Positions 1 to 7,856 of a stretch of DNA of 30,177 bases are shown piece after piece. Numbering within the stretch: position 1 is the first letter of the stretch; every line of letters starts with the position of its first letter. The translations under genes and the position numbers were made by a program. The notes below the pieces were generated by a model. The model had not been told where the DNA came from, did not search any database, and was given only the letters and a program-made list of their open reading frames with translations. The DNA is from an uncultured Faecalibacterium sp. (lineage in GTDB: Bacteria; Bacillota; Clostridia; Oscillospirales; Ruminococcaceae). The stretch lies in the NCBI GenBank assembly GCA_900551435.1, contig URVW01000024.1, forward strand, positions 1-30,177. Reading direction: 5' to 3'.

Positions 1-2
1 TG

Positions 3-122
3 GAAGAACTGACCCGGGAGGTGCGGGAGCATAACAACTTTGCCCGCCGCGTACCCATTTTAGAAGAACAGATGAAGGTGGCCAACCACCGCATCGCAGA
101 TCTGGAGAAAGAGAGGAATTGA
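3..122 (+). CDS. XhlA-like phage lysis protein, C-terminal fragment
   Basis: The open frame runs in from the left edge and stops at TGA 120-122, giving 39 visible residues starting EELTREVREHNNFARR. The visible part is charged and heptad-like, with a segment containing ILEEQMKVANHRIADLEKER, as expected for a short coiled coil. It lies 4 bases before a holin gene. Small coiled-coil proteins directly upstream of SPP1-type holins belong to phage and PBSX-like lysis cassettes (XhlA-type), where they accompany the holin at the membrane. The true start and any N-terminal part are outside the window. The assignment rests mainly on context, because the fragment is too short for family motifs. Confidence 0.55.
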   Translation, partial: EELTREVREHNNFARRVPILEEQMKVANHRIADLEKERN

Positions 123-126
123 ACCT

Positions 127-381
127 ATGAACGATACCCACTGCAAAATTTCTGCCGCCACGCTGGCACGCACGGCCGCGCTGGTGCTGGCACTGACCAA
201 TCAGGTGCTGAGCGCCTGCGGCAAGCCCATGCTGCCCATTGAAAGCGCTACCGTGGAGCAGCTGGTGACGGCCGGCCTGACCGTGACCGCCGCCCTTGTG
301 GGCTGGTGGAAGAATAACTCCTTCACCCCGGAGGCCATCGAGGCGGACGGCTATCTGGAGAAGCTGCGGGAAGAGAAGTAA
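127..381 (+). CDS. Phage holin, SPP1 type
   Basis: This 84-residue protein would form the membrane lesion that releases an endolysin in a phage lysis cassette. The N-terminal half holds a hydrophobic stretch (about residues 13-32, TLARTAALVLALTNQVLSAC), then a short loop with the family-like PMLPIES, a second hydrophobic segment (about 46-60) and the typical WWKNNSFTPEA ending, followed by a charged tail. Length and pattern match the SPP1 holin family (Pfam Holin_SPP1). The ATG at 127 follows the upstream stop by 4 bases, with a GAGG ribosome binding site about 10 bases ahead inside the previous gene's end. No endolysin follows: the next element is a strong terminator, so any lysin gene must lie to the left of the window. 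It could be a prophage edge or a remnant lysis cassette. Confidence 0.85.
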   Translation: MNDTHCKISAATLARTAALVLALTNQVLSACGKPMLPIESATVEQLVTAGLTVTAALVGWWKNNSFTPEAIEADGYLEKLREEK

Positions 382-461
382 ACACTGCCGCAGGGCGGGA
401 CGATTTAAAATGCGCTCCGCGCTGCTATGCGCATAAACAGCGGAAAGAGTATTTGAATTTT

Positions 462-502
462 GGGGTACAGGAAAGTCTGCGGACTTTCCTGTACCCCTTT
501 TT
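462..502 (+). terminator. Rho-independent terminator after holin
   Basis: A perfect 16-bp stem (462-477 pairing with 482-497) closes on a TGCG tetraloop and is followed by TTTTT. It ends the XhlA-holin transcript. The stem is unusually long and has no mismatch. Confidence 0.88.
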
Positions 503-513
503 CACGGAAAAGG

Positions 514-697
514 TTACCCCTTCCGTCACGGCTGTCGCCGTGCCACCTTCCCCAAGGGGACGGCTTCAACGGTAGCGGGAAGCTTTGCGGTATTGCCAAA
601 AGGCACCCCCGAGAGGGACGACTTCCCCCGCGTCGGGGGAAGATGTCGCGTAGCGACAAAAAGGGGAATCTGTCACCGCAGGTGACTGAGGGGGTTA
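514..697. repeat. Dispersed palindromic repeat element (two facing arms)
   Basis: This gene-free stretch consists of consecutive short hairpins: CACGGC/GCCGTG at 527-542, TCCCC/GGGGA at 549-560, CTTCCCCCG/CGGGGGAAG at 622-642, TGTCGC/GCGACA at 644-658 and GTCACC/GGTGAC at 672-686. The right arm read on the minus strand (starting AACCCCCTCAGTCACC) resembles the left arm read on the plus strand (CCCCTTCCGTCACGG), so the element looks like two related arms facing each other. I associate such hairpin-rich units with Faecalibacterium-type genomes, where similar copies lie between genes; that is from memory and was not searched. I see no convincing protein: a frame of about 150 codons passes through but is repeat-derived. 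Confidence 0.7.
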
Positions 698-705
698 TGA
701 ACAAC

Positions 706-733
706 AAAAAACGGCTCTGCCGAAGCAGAGCCG
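706..733 (-). terminator. Terminator of the rplM-rpsI operon
   Basis: On the minus strand a 9-bp stem CGGCTCTGC/GCAGAGCCG with a TTCG tetraloop is followed by TTTTTTGTTG. It starts about 20 bases after the rpsI stop. Confidence 0.92.
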
Positions 734-754
734 TAGAGATGAATACTGAAAAAA

Positions 755-1153
755 TCAGCGCTTGGAGAACTGGGGTGCACGACGTGCAGCCTTCAGACCG
801 TACTTCTTACGCTCCTTCATACGAGGATCGCGGGTCAGGAAGCCAGCCTTCTTCAGCACAGGACGGTTCTCGTCGCTCTGCTGCAGCAGGGCGCGGCTCA
901 GGCCGTGACGGATAGCGCCAGCCTGACCGGAAACACCGCCGCCGGAAACGCGGACGACGACGTCGTACTTGCCCTCCAGGCCCAGCAGGACCAGCGGAGA
1001 ACGGACGATCAGCTTCAGGGTCTCCAGACCGAAGTAGTTGTCGATATCACGATCGTTGATGGTGATCTTACCGGTGCCGGTGTAAACGCGAACGCGGGCA
1101 ACGGAATCCTTACGACGACCAGTGCCGTAGAAATAAGGTTTGGTTTCGTACAT
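755..1153 (-). CDS. rpsI: 30S ribosomal protein S9
   Basis: A 132-residue protein of normal length for S9, part of the small ribosomal subunit, where its C-terminal tail reaches the P-site tRNA. Visible family features are the N-terminal YGTGRRKDSVARVR, the central SGGGVSGQAGAIRHGLSRAL (about residues 70-89) and the conserved end KKYGLKAARRAPQFSKR with the terminal KR that contacts tRNA. The start at 1153 is preceded by AAGGAGG. It lies 17 bases behind rplM in the usual L13-S9 order and shares its promoter; a tetraloop terminator follows. Nothing unusual was seen. Confidence 0.98.
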   Translation of the reverse strand: MYETKPYFYGTGRRKDSVARVRVYTGTGKITINDRDIDNYFGLETLKLIVRSPLVLLGLEGKYDVVVRVSGGGVSGQAGAIRHGLSRALLQQSDENRPVLKKAGFLTRDPRMKERKKYGLKAARRAPQFSKR

Positions 1154-1170
1154 ATTCGATTGCCTCCTTC

Positions 1171-1599
1171 TTAGAACTCGATCTTCTCGGGCTTCTGAGC
1201 TGCGTGAGCGTGCTCAGCACCCTGATAGCAGTGCAGACGGGTCAGAGCCTTCGCACCGATGGTGTTGGAAGGGATCATGCCCTTGACAGCATAGGTCATA
1301 GCCAGATCGCTGTTCTCAGCCATCAGTTTGCTGTACTGGACCTTCTTCAGGCCGCCGATGAACTTGCTGTGGGTGATGTGGAACTTCTGCTCAGCCTTCT
1401 TGCCGGTCAGAACAGCCTTGTCGCAGTTGATGACGACGACGTAATCACCGCAATCGACGTTGGGGGTGTAGTTGACCTTCTGCTTGCCGCGCAGCAGAAC
1501 AGCAGCCTCAGCAGCGACGTGACCCAGGCTCTTGCCGGATGCGTCGAGCAGATACCACTTGCGCTCGACTTCAGCGGGCTTTACGAGAGTAGTGCTCAT
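1171..1599 (-). CDS. rplM: 50S ribosomal protein L13
   Basis: A 142-residue protein of normal L13 length, an early-assembling 23S rRNA binding protein of the large subunit. The sequence shows the family pattern: KWYLLDASGKSLGHVAAEAA near the N terminus, GDYVVVINCDKAVLTGKK at about residues 51-68, then KGMIPSNTIG (about 106-115) and a C terminus beginning RLHCYQGAEHAHAAQKPE. The ATG at 1599 has AGGAGG about 8 bases ahead. It is the first gene of a two-gene operon with rpsI, driven by a near-consensus promoter, with a short hairpin in the leader. Confidence 0.98.
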   Translation of the reverse strand: MSTTLVKPAEVERKWYLLDASGKSLGHVAAEAAVLLRGKQKVNYTPNVDCGDYVVVINCDKAVLTGKKAEQKFHITHSKFIGGLKKVQYSKLMAENSDLAMTYAVKGMIPSNTIGAKALTRLHCYQGAEHAHAAQKPEKIEF

Positions 1600-1635
1600 A
1601 TCTATTTCCTCCTGATAAGTGTCTTATGGTTTCAG

Positions 1636-1652
1636 GCGCTCTTTGGGAGCGC
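1636..1652 (-). promoter_or_regulatory. Leader hairpin upstream of rplM
   Basis: In the rplM 5' leader, GCGCTC and GAGCGC pair around a 5-base loop. Many Firmicutes carry an autoregulatory L13 leader RNA at this place. The visible stem is short, so a true L13 leader is only a possibility. Confidence 0.35.
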
Positions 1653-1659
1653 GAGTGTC

Positions 1660-1688
1660 AGTATACCGCACAAAATCGCGCCTGTCAA
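1660..1688 (-). promoter_or_regulatory. Sigma-A promoter of rplM-rpsI
   Basis: On the minus strand TTGACA (1688-1683), a 17-base spacer and TATACT (1665-1660) form a near-consensus housekeeping promoter, as expected for a ribosomal protein operon. The sequence upstream (about 1690-1800) is rich in A and T runs and could act as an UP-type element. Confidence 0.9.
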
Positions 1689-1845
1689 CAGGATTTTTCG
1701 ATTTTTTCAGCGGAAATTTTTCATTCTCTCGATTTCTCTTGAAATCTTTCAAAAACTCGTGATTTCAGATTTTCGATTTTCAAAAATGTTTTTGCCGTAC
1801 AGCGCGGATTTCTCGGCTGCGGCGCTACAATTTTGGAAAAAGATG

Positions 1846-1854
1846 TGCTATACT
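1846..1854 (+). promoter_or_regulatory. Extended -10 promoter for the alr-lepA operon
   Basis: TGC directly followed by TATACT is an extended -10 element. Transcription would start near 1861, about 10 bases before the AAAGGAG ribosome binding site of the first gene. No good -35 box is visible, which is common with extended -10 promoters. Confidence 0.65.
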
Positions 1855-1886
1855 ATAGAAGATATTGTAAAAAGGAGACCTTTTCC

Positions 1887-2456
1887 ATGCCAAAGGACAT
1901 TCATACGCAGGATTCTTCCCAGCAGCGGGCATCCAAACTGCTGCTCGCCATGGGCGTGATCGTTCTGGTGGGTGCGCTGGCCTACTTCGTGCTGACGCTG
2001 GTGGTCAACCGCCGCACCCCCGCGAACCCCGACACCCATTACACCGCCGACAACGGCCTCGTGCTGGACTACGAAAGCACCGTCTGGCCGGTCTGTGAGA
2101 TGACCGAGGACGACACCCTCGGCCACGCCCTCAAGCTGGCTTCCGGGACCGACAGCGACAACGCGAACTATCAGGTCGTATTGCTGCAGCGGGGCGACGC
2201 TTCCACCTACGAAGATTATATCAGCCAGTCGGAATCCGACCTGAAAACGGCCTATGGCGTCATCAGCCCCCGCAAGGTCAAGATCAGTATCGACGGCGCA
2301 ACGGTCAACGCGGTGCGGTGCGACATTCAGGCGTATTACGCCGTTCTGGCCACCATCGAATACGACAGCGGCGATGTGGTATACGTCTCCGCACTGACCA
2401 AGCTGGCCTCCATCAGTGACATCGTAAACCTTGTGGAGAGCGTCCGTCTGTCCTGA
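1887..2456 (+). CDS. Membrane-anchored hypothetical protein
   Basis: This 189-residue protein has a short cytoplasmic N terminus, one transmembrane helix at about residues 18-40 (KLLLAMGVIVLVGALAYFVL) and a soluble part of about 145 residues outside the membrane. The soluble part is acidic, rich in Ser, Thr and Asp, and lacks cysteine pairs, lipobox or repeats that I can name. Its pattern (YQVVLLQRGDA, then VNAVRCDIQ and VVYVSALTKL) suggests a small alpha-beta fold that measures or binds something. I do not recognise the family. The start at 1887 is chosen because AAAGGAG lies 10 bases ahead; an earlier in-frame codon at 1833 has no such site and precedes the promoter. It is the first gene of a plus-strand operon, 37 bases ahead of alr, but this does not by itself indicate a function in alanine metabolism. 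Confidence 0.75.
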   Translation: MPKDIHTQDSSQQRASKLLLAMGVIVLVGALAYFVLTLVVNRRTPANPDTHYTADNGLVLDYESTVWPVCEMTEDDTLGHALKLASGTDSDNANYQVVLLQRGDASTYEDYISQSESDLKTAYGVISPRKVKISIDGATVNAVRCDIQAYYAVLATIEYDSGDVVYVSALTKLASISDIVNLVESVRLS

Positions 2457-2493
2457 GCGGCAGACCGCTCCATCCGAAAGGAAGGATCGTTCC

Positions 2494-3693
2494 ATGCAGA
2501 CAACTACCTTTGAAAAACACGTCTGGGCCGAGATCGACCTCGACGCCCTGCGCGCCAATTTCCGCGCGGTGCAGAAGCGGGCGGGCGACCTGCCCCTGTG
2601 CGCCGTCGTCAAGGCCGACAGCTACGGCCACGGCGCGGTCCAGTGCGCCCGCGTCTTTGCAGAAGAAGGAGCCGCGTGGCTGGCCGTCAGCTGCCTTGCC
2701 GAGGCTTTGCAGCTCCGTCAGGCCGGACAGAAGCTGCCCATCCTCATTCTGGGCCACGTCCAGCCGGAATTTGCCGCCGCCCTGATCGAACACCACATCA
2801 CCGCCGCGTGCTATTCCCTGCCGCAGGCCAAGGCGCTGAGCGCCGCTGCCGTTCAGGCGGGCGGGATCGTGGACATCCACCTCAAGGCCGACACCGGCAT
2901 GGGGCGGATCGGCTTCCCGCTGCGGACCGACTTCGCGCAGTCCATCGCTGAGATGCTGGAAGTCTGCGCCCTGCCGGGGCTGCACATGACCGGCCTGTTC
3001 CAACACTTCGCCGTCGCGGACGACGACAGCACCGAAAACATCGCCTACACCGAGGAGCAGTATCAGCTCTTCCTCAGGACCTACCGCGCCCTGAAGGCCG
3101 CCGGGCACGAGCCGCCGCTGGTCCACTGTGACAACTCGGCGGGCGTCATGCTCCACCCGGATTGGCCCCACGGCGAGATCACGGCCCCGTGCATGGCCCG
3201 CCCGGGCATCATCCTGTACGGGTTCGACCCCAGCGACGAGGTCCGCTTTGACACTTTCAAGCCTGTCATGAAGCTCAAAACGGTGGTCAGCATGGTCAAG
3301 GAGCTGCAGCCGGGACAGTCCACCAGCTACGGCCGCCGCTTCACGGCCAAGACCCCCACCAAAGTCGCCACCCTCTGCACCGGCTACGCCGACGGCTATC
3401 CCCGTCTGCTCAGCTGCGGCAAGGGCATCGTGGAGGTCCACGGCACGCCCTGCCCCGTTCTGGGCCGGGTCTGCATGGACCAGCTCATGGTGGACGTCAC
3501 CGCCGTGCCGGATGTGCAGGAGGGCGACGAGGCCATCCTCTGGGGCGGCCGGGTCAGCGACAGCGCTGAGGACATCGCCCGCAAGACCGATACCATTTCT
3601 TACGAGGTGCTCTGCGGCGTTTCCCGCCGGGTCCCCCGCGTTTATCTGGAACATGGCGAGATCACAGACATCGAGGACTGGATCTTGGAATAA
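2494..3693 (+). CDS. alr: Alanine racemase
   Basis: This 399-residue PLP enzyme interconverts L- and D-alanine in the cytoplasm and supplies D-alanine for peptidoglycan and, where present, teichoic acids. The PLP-binding lysine is K40 in VVKADSYGHG, the second catalytic base is Y279 in STSYGRRF, and TGMGRIG (134-140) and CMDQLMVD (327-334) are also family motifs. The N-terminal TIM barrel covers about residues 8-240 and the C-terminal beta domain about 250-380. The start at 2494 follows AAGGAAGG; the frame is open further upstream, but that part overlaps the previous gene and has no ribosome binding site. It lies 37 bases after the hypothetical membrane gene and 30 bases before lepA, so the three are probably cotranscribed. 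Confidence 0.97.
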   Translation: MQTTTFEKHVWAEIDLDALRANFRAVQKRAGDLPLCAVVKADSYGHGAVQCARVFAEEGAAWLAVSCLAEALQLRQAGQKLPILILGHVQPEFAAALIEHHITAACYSLPQAKALSAAAVQAGGIVDIHLKADTGMGRIGFPLRTDFAQSIAEMLEVCALPGLHMTGLFQHFAVADDDSTENIAYTEEQYQLFLRTYRALKAAGHEPPLVHCDNSAGVMLHPDWPHGEITAPCMARPGIILYGFDPSDEVRFDTFKPVMKLKTVVSMVKELQPGQSTSYGRRFTAKTPTKVATLCTGYADGYPRLLSCGKGIVEVHGTPCPVLGRVCMDQLMVDVTAVPDVQEGDEAILWGGRVSDSAEDIARKTDTISYEVLCGVSRRVPRVYLEHGEITDIEDWILE

Positions 3694-3723
3694 AACAACC
3701 ACTATTTTCCGTTGGAGGAACAG

Positions 3724-5535
<1,812 letters not shown>

Positions 5536-5557
5536 AGTATAAAACATGAAATAGGGA

Positions 5558-5598
5558 AAGCCCCGCGCTCCGGATTTGCTCCAGAGCGCGGGGCTTTT
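5558..5598. terminator. Bidirectional terminator between lepA and the glmM group
   Basis: An 11-bp GC stem (GCCCCGCGCTC 5560-5570 with GAGCGCGGGGC 5584-5594) is followed by TTTT on the plus strand. On the minus strand it is followed by TTTCCCTATTT, a weaker U-tract. It sits between the convergent stops at 5535 and 5610 and probably serves both. Confidence 0.85.
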
Positions 5599-5609
5599 GT
5601 ATCGTTTGG

Positions 5610-5885
5610 TTACACGCGGAAATTCTGCAGAGTCGATTTGATGCCCTTGAGGGAGTGGATGAGGATCTTACTGTAGCCGTAAATGAGCAGGGCCTCTTTG
5701 GCGCAGATCACGCCGACTTTGAGCAGCGCCCAAGTGAACTCGAGATAGGGCTTGTAGGGGCGAAGCGTTTCCTTGACGTCTGCGACAAAATTCTCCATCC
5801 ATTCCGGTGCGCCGCCGCAGATGGACTCCTGTTCCTCCTGCGGGATCAGCGCACAGCGGGCGGGAAGCTTCAGTTCGTTTTTCAT
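5610..5885 (-). CDS. Small peptide with double-glycine-type leader
   Basis: This 91-residue protein has an N-terminal region that resembles a double-glycine leader: in ALIPQEEQESICGG the glycines are at 24-25 (-2 and -1), Ile at -4, Glu at -8 and a hydrophobic residue at -12. These are the key positions of leaders cut by peptidase-containing ABC exporters (PCAT) of bacteriocins and peptide signals. The 66 residues after the glycines begin APEWMENF, carry a hydrophobic stretch at about 49-72 and have a net positive charge of about +3, as in many unmodified class II bacteriocins. The start at 5885 follows AAAGGGA; a GTG at 5900 in the same frame is upstream of that site. The gene lies 11 bases behind the InlB B-repeat gene. 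No exporter, immunity protein or maturation enzyme is visible nearby, so an antimicrobial role is an inference. It could also be a small membrane protein with a chance GG. Confidence 0.65.
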   Translation of the reverse strand: MKNELKLPARCALIPQEEQESICGGAPEWMENFVADVKETLRPYKPYLEFTWALLKVGVICAKEALLIYGYSKILIHSLKGIKSTLQNFRV

Positions 5886-5896
5886 TCCAGTCCCTT

Positions 5897-6352
5897 TCAC
5901 ATTGCAAGGCCGACAGCGGTGAGGATGAGCACGCCGCCCACGATCAGGATGGTCGCTTTATGGCGCTCCAAAAAGCCCTCTGCGGTCCCTTCCGGATAGA
6001 TTGGCTCTGCGCCCGGCTGGTCGATCGGGATCCACTGAGCATAGATGGTGGCTTCCTCGCCGGAGAACTCCGTTTCGCCCGCAACGATCTTGTCGCCGCC
6101 CACGAAGTCGGTATACCAGCCGTCGAAGGTGTAGCCGTCCATGGTCGGGGTCGGCAGACTGTACAGCTTGCCGTCGCCGCTGGTGCGCTCCACCACCGGG
6201 ATGCCCGTGCCGCCGCACGTCTCAAAATAGATGATGACGCGACCGCTGTTCTCGCTTTCGTCCAACGGTTCCGCCGCGAATGCCGCCGGGACCATCCCGC
6301 AGAGCAGCACTGCGCAGAGCAGCACCGCCAGCATCTGTTTGAATCGCTTCAT
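5897..6352 (-). CDS. Small InlB B-repeat surface protein
   Basis: This 151-residue protein has a signal peptide (about 1-26, MKRFKQMLAVLLCAVLLCGM then VPAAFA), one InlB B-repeat (Listeria-Bacteroides repeat, about residues 38-108) with the hallmark GYTFDGWYTD and IYAQW, a short Pro/Glu linker, and a hydrophobic C-terminal helix (about 133-151) that ends exactly at the last residue. There is no LPXTG motif or basic tail, so it would be held in the membrane by the C-terminal helix with the repeat outside. InlB B-repeats are usually found in many copies in large surface proteins; a single-repeat mini version is unusual. The start at 6352 follows AGAGGAAG. It lies 22 bases behind glmM and 11 bases ahead of the GG-leader peptide gene and is likely cotranscribed with both. 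Binding or adhesion is only suggested by the domain. Confidence 0.82.
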   Translation of the reverse strand: MKRFKQMLAVLLCAVLLCGMVPAAFAAEPLDESENSGRVIIYFETCGGTGIPVVERTSGDGKLYSLPTPTMDGYTFDGWYTDFVGGDKIVAGETEFSGEEATIYAQWIPIDQPGAEPIYPEGTAEGFLERHKATILIVGGVLILTAVGLAM

Positions 6353-6374
6353 TGCACTTCCTCTTTCCTGTGTG

Positions 6375-7760
6375 TTACACGCCGTAACCCTGTGCCTTGA
6401 TGGTCTCCACGACCTGTGTGACGTACTTCTGGCAGACCTCGTGTTCCGGGGCCTCCACCATGACGCGGACCAGCGGTTCCGTGCCGGACTCGCGCACCAG
6501 AATGCGGCCGGTATCGCCCAGCGCTTCGGCGACTGCCTTGACAGCGGCCTGAACGGCGGGGTCATCCTGTGCGGCTTTCTTGTCGCTGACGCGGACATTC
6601 TCGAGCACCTGCGGATAGATCTTCAGCGGAGCTGCCAGCTCGCTCAGAGACTTCTTGGTGGCCAGCATGACTTCCATCATCTTCAGGCTGGTCAGGATGC
6701 CGTCGCCGGTGCTGGCGTACTTGGAGAAGATGATGTGGCCGCTCTGCTCGCCGCCGATGCGGCAGCCGTTCTTGGCCATATACTCATAAACGTACTTATC
6801 GCCGACGGCCGTTTTGGCGTAGCCGATGCCCAGTTCGTCGAACGCCTTGTACAGGCCGAAGTTGGACATGACCGTGGTGACGACGGTGTTGGTCAGCAGC
6901 TTGCCGCGCTCCTTCATGTAGCGGCCGTAGATATACAGGATGTGGTCGCCGGTCACAACGTTGCCCTTTTCATCCACGCACAGGCAGCGGTCAGCGTCGC
7001 CGTCGTAGGCGAAGCCCACGTCCAGATGATTCTCGACCACGAACTTCTGCAAGCCTTCGATGTGGGTGGAACCGGCGTTGTTGTTGATGTTCAAACCGTT
7101 GGGCTGGTTGTTGATGACGTAGGTATCTGCGCCCAGCGCATCGAACACGCTCTTTGCGATGTTCCAGCTTGCGCCGTTGGCGCAGTCCAGACCGACCTTG
7201 ACGCCCTTGAAGGAGTAGATGCCCAGAGAGATCAGATAGCCCATATAGCGGTTGCGGCCTGCCACATAGTCCACGGTGCAGCCGATATGCTCACGGTGGG
7301 CGAAGGGGATCTCCGGCCAATCCTGATCGAACACATGCAGCTTGCCGTCCAGATAGTCCTCCACCAGCAGCAGCGTCTCCTCGGGCATCTTCTCGCCGAA
7401 GCAGTCGATGAGCTTGATGCCGTTGTCATAGAACGGGTTGTGGCTGGCCGAGATCATGATGCCGCAGTCGAAATCGTCCACGCGGGCGATGTAGGCCACC
7501 GACGGCGTGGTGGTGACATGCAGCAGATATGCATCTGCGCCGCTGGCCGTCAGGCCGGCCACCAAGCTGTACTCGAACATGTACGAGCTGCGGCGAGTGT
7601 CCTTGCCGATGACGATGCGGGGCGGCTCAGTGTTGCCGTTGCGCTCCCGCACCATGCCGTAATACCAGCCGAGGAACCGGCCCACCTTATAGGCATGGTC
7701 GGCGGTCAGCGTAATGCCCGCCTCACCGCGGAATCCATCCGTGCCAAAGTATTTACCCAT
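6375..7760 (-). CDS. glmM: Phosphoglucosamine mutase
   Basis: This 461-residue cytoplasmic enzyme converts glucosamine-6-phosphate to glucosamine-1-phosphate, the step before UDP-GlcNAc formation. Visible motifs are the N-terminal GTDGFRG, the phosphoserine loop ISASHNP (S106), the magnesium loop DGDADR (253-258) and the C-terminal phosphate-binding RESGTEP (423-429). All are intact and the length is typical. I choose ATG 7760 because GGGAG lies 10 bases ahead; the ATG at 7769 is too close to that site. The gene sits just behind the exopolysaccharide operon terminator and ahead of the InlB-repeat and GG-peptide genes. UDP-GlcNAc feeds both peptidoglycan and the UDP-ManNAcA made by the neighbouring operon, so the position makes metabolic sense. 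No clean promoter is seen: an extended -10 lies in the terminator loop upstream. Confidence 0.96.
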   Translation of the reverse strand: MGKYFGTDGFRGEAGITLTADHAYKVGRFLGWYYGMVRERNGNTEPPRIVIGKDTRRSSYMFEYSLVAGLTASGADAYLLHVTTTPSVAYIARVDDFDCGIMISASHNPFYDNGIKLIDCFGEKMPEETLLLVEDYLDGKLHVFDQDWPEIPFAHREHIGCTVDYVAGRNRYMGYLISLGIYSFKGVKVGLDCANGASWNIAKSVFDALGADTYVINNQPNGLNINNNAGSTHIEGLQKFVVENHLDVGFAYDGDADRCLCVDEKGNVVTGDHILYIYGRYMKERGKLLTNTVVTTVMSNFGLYKAFDELGIGYAKTAVGDKYVYEYMAKNGCRIGGEQSGHIIFSKYASTGDGILTSLKMMEVMLATKKSLSELAAPLKIYPQVLENVRVSDKKAAQDDPAVQAAVKAVAEALGDTGRILVRESGTEPLVRVMVEAPEHEVCQKYVTQVVETIKAQGYGV

Positions 7761-7800
7761 ACGAAACATTCTCCCTTATATTTGAAGTATCTGAAAATGC

Positions 7801-7842
7801 AAAAAACTTCCTGCCCTTTATCATAACATATCGGGCAGGAAG
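7801..7842 (-). terminator. Terminator of the exopolysaccharide operon
   Basis: On the minus strand CTTCCTGCCC (7842-7833) pairs with GGGCAGGAAG (7816-7807) around a 16-base loop, followed by TTTTTT. It lies 14 bases after the flippase stop. The loop contains TGTTATGAT (7828-7820), an extended -10 that might start glmM transcription. Confidence 0.88.
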
Positions 7843-7856
7843 AATCTACGGGTATT

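Noticed and set aside
460..915. Possible 151-residue protein across the repeat and rpsI terminator
   Set aside because: It crosses two terminators and the palindromic repeat and ends inside rpsI antisense; the translation is Arg/Ser-rich noise.
7775..7797. TTGCAT-16-TATAAG promoter just before glmM
   Set aside because: The -10 would touch the ribosome binding site, so transcripts would start at or after it.
6231..7826. 531-codon plus-strand frame opposite glmM
   Set aside because: Antisense shadow of glmM, running through the terminator hairpin and without a promoter or ribosome binding site.
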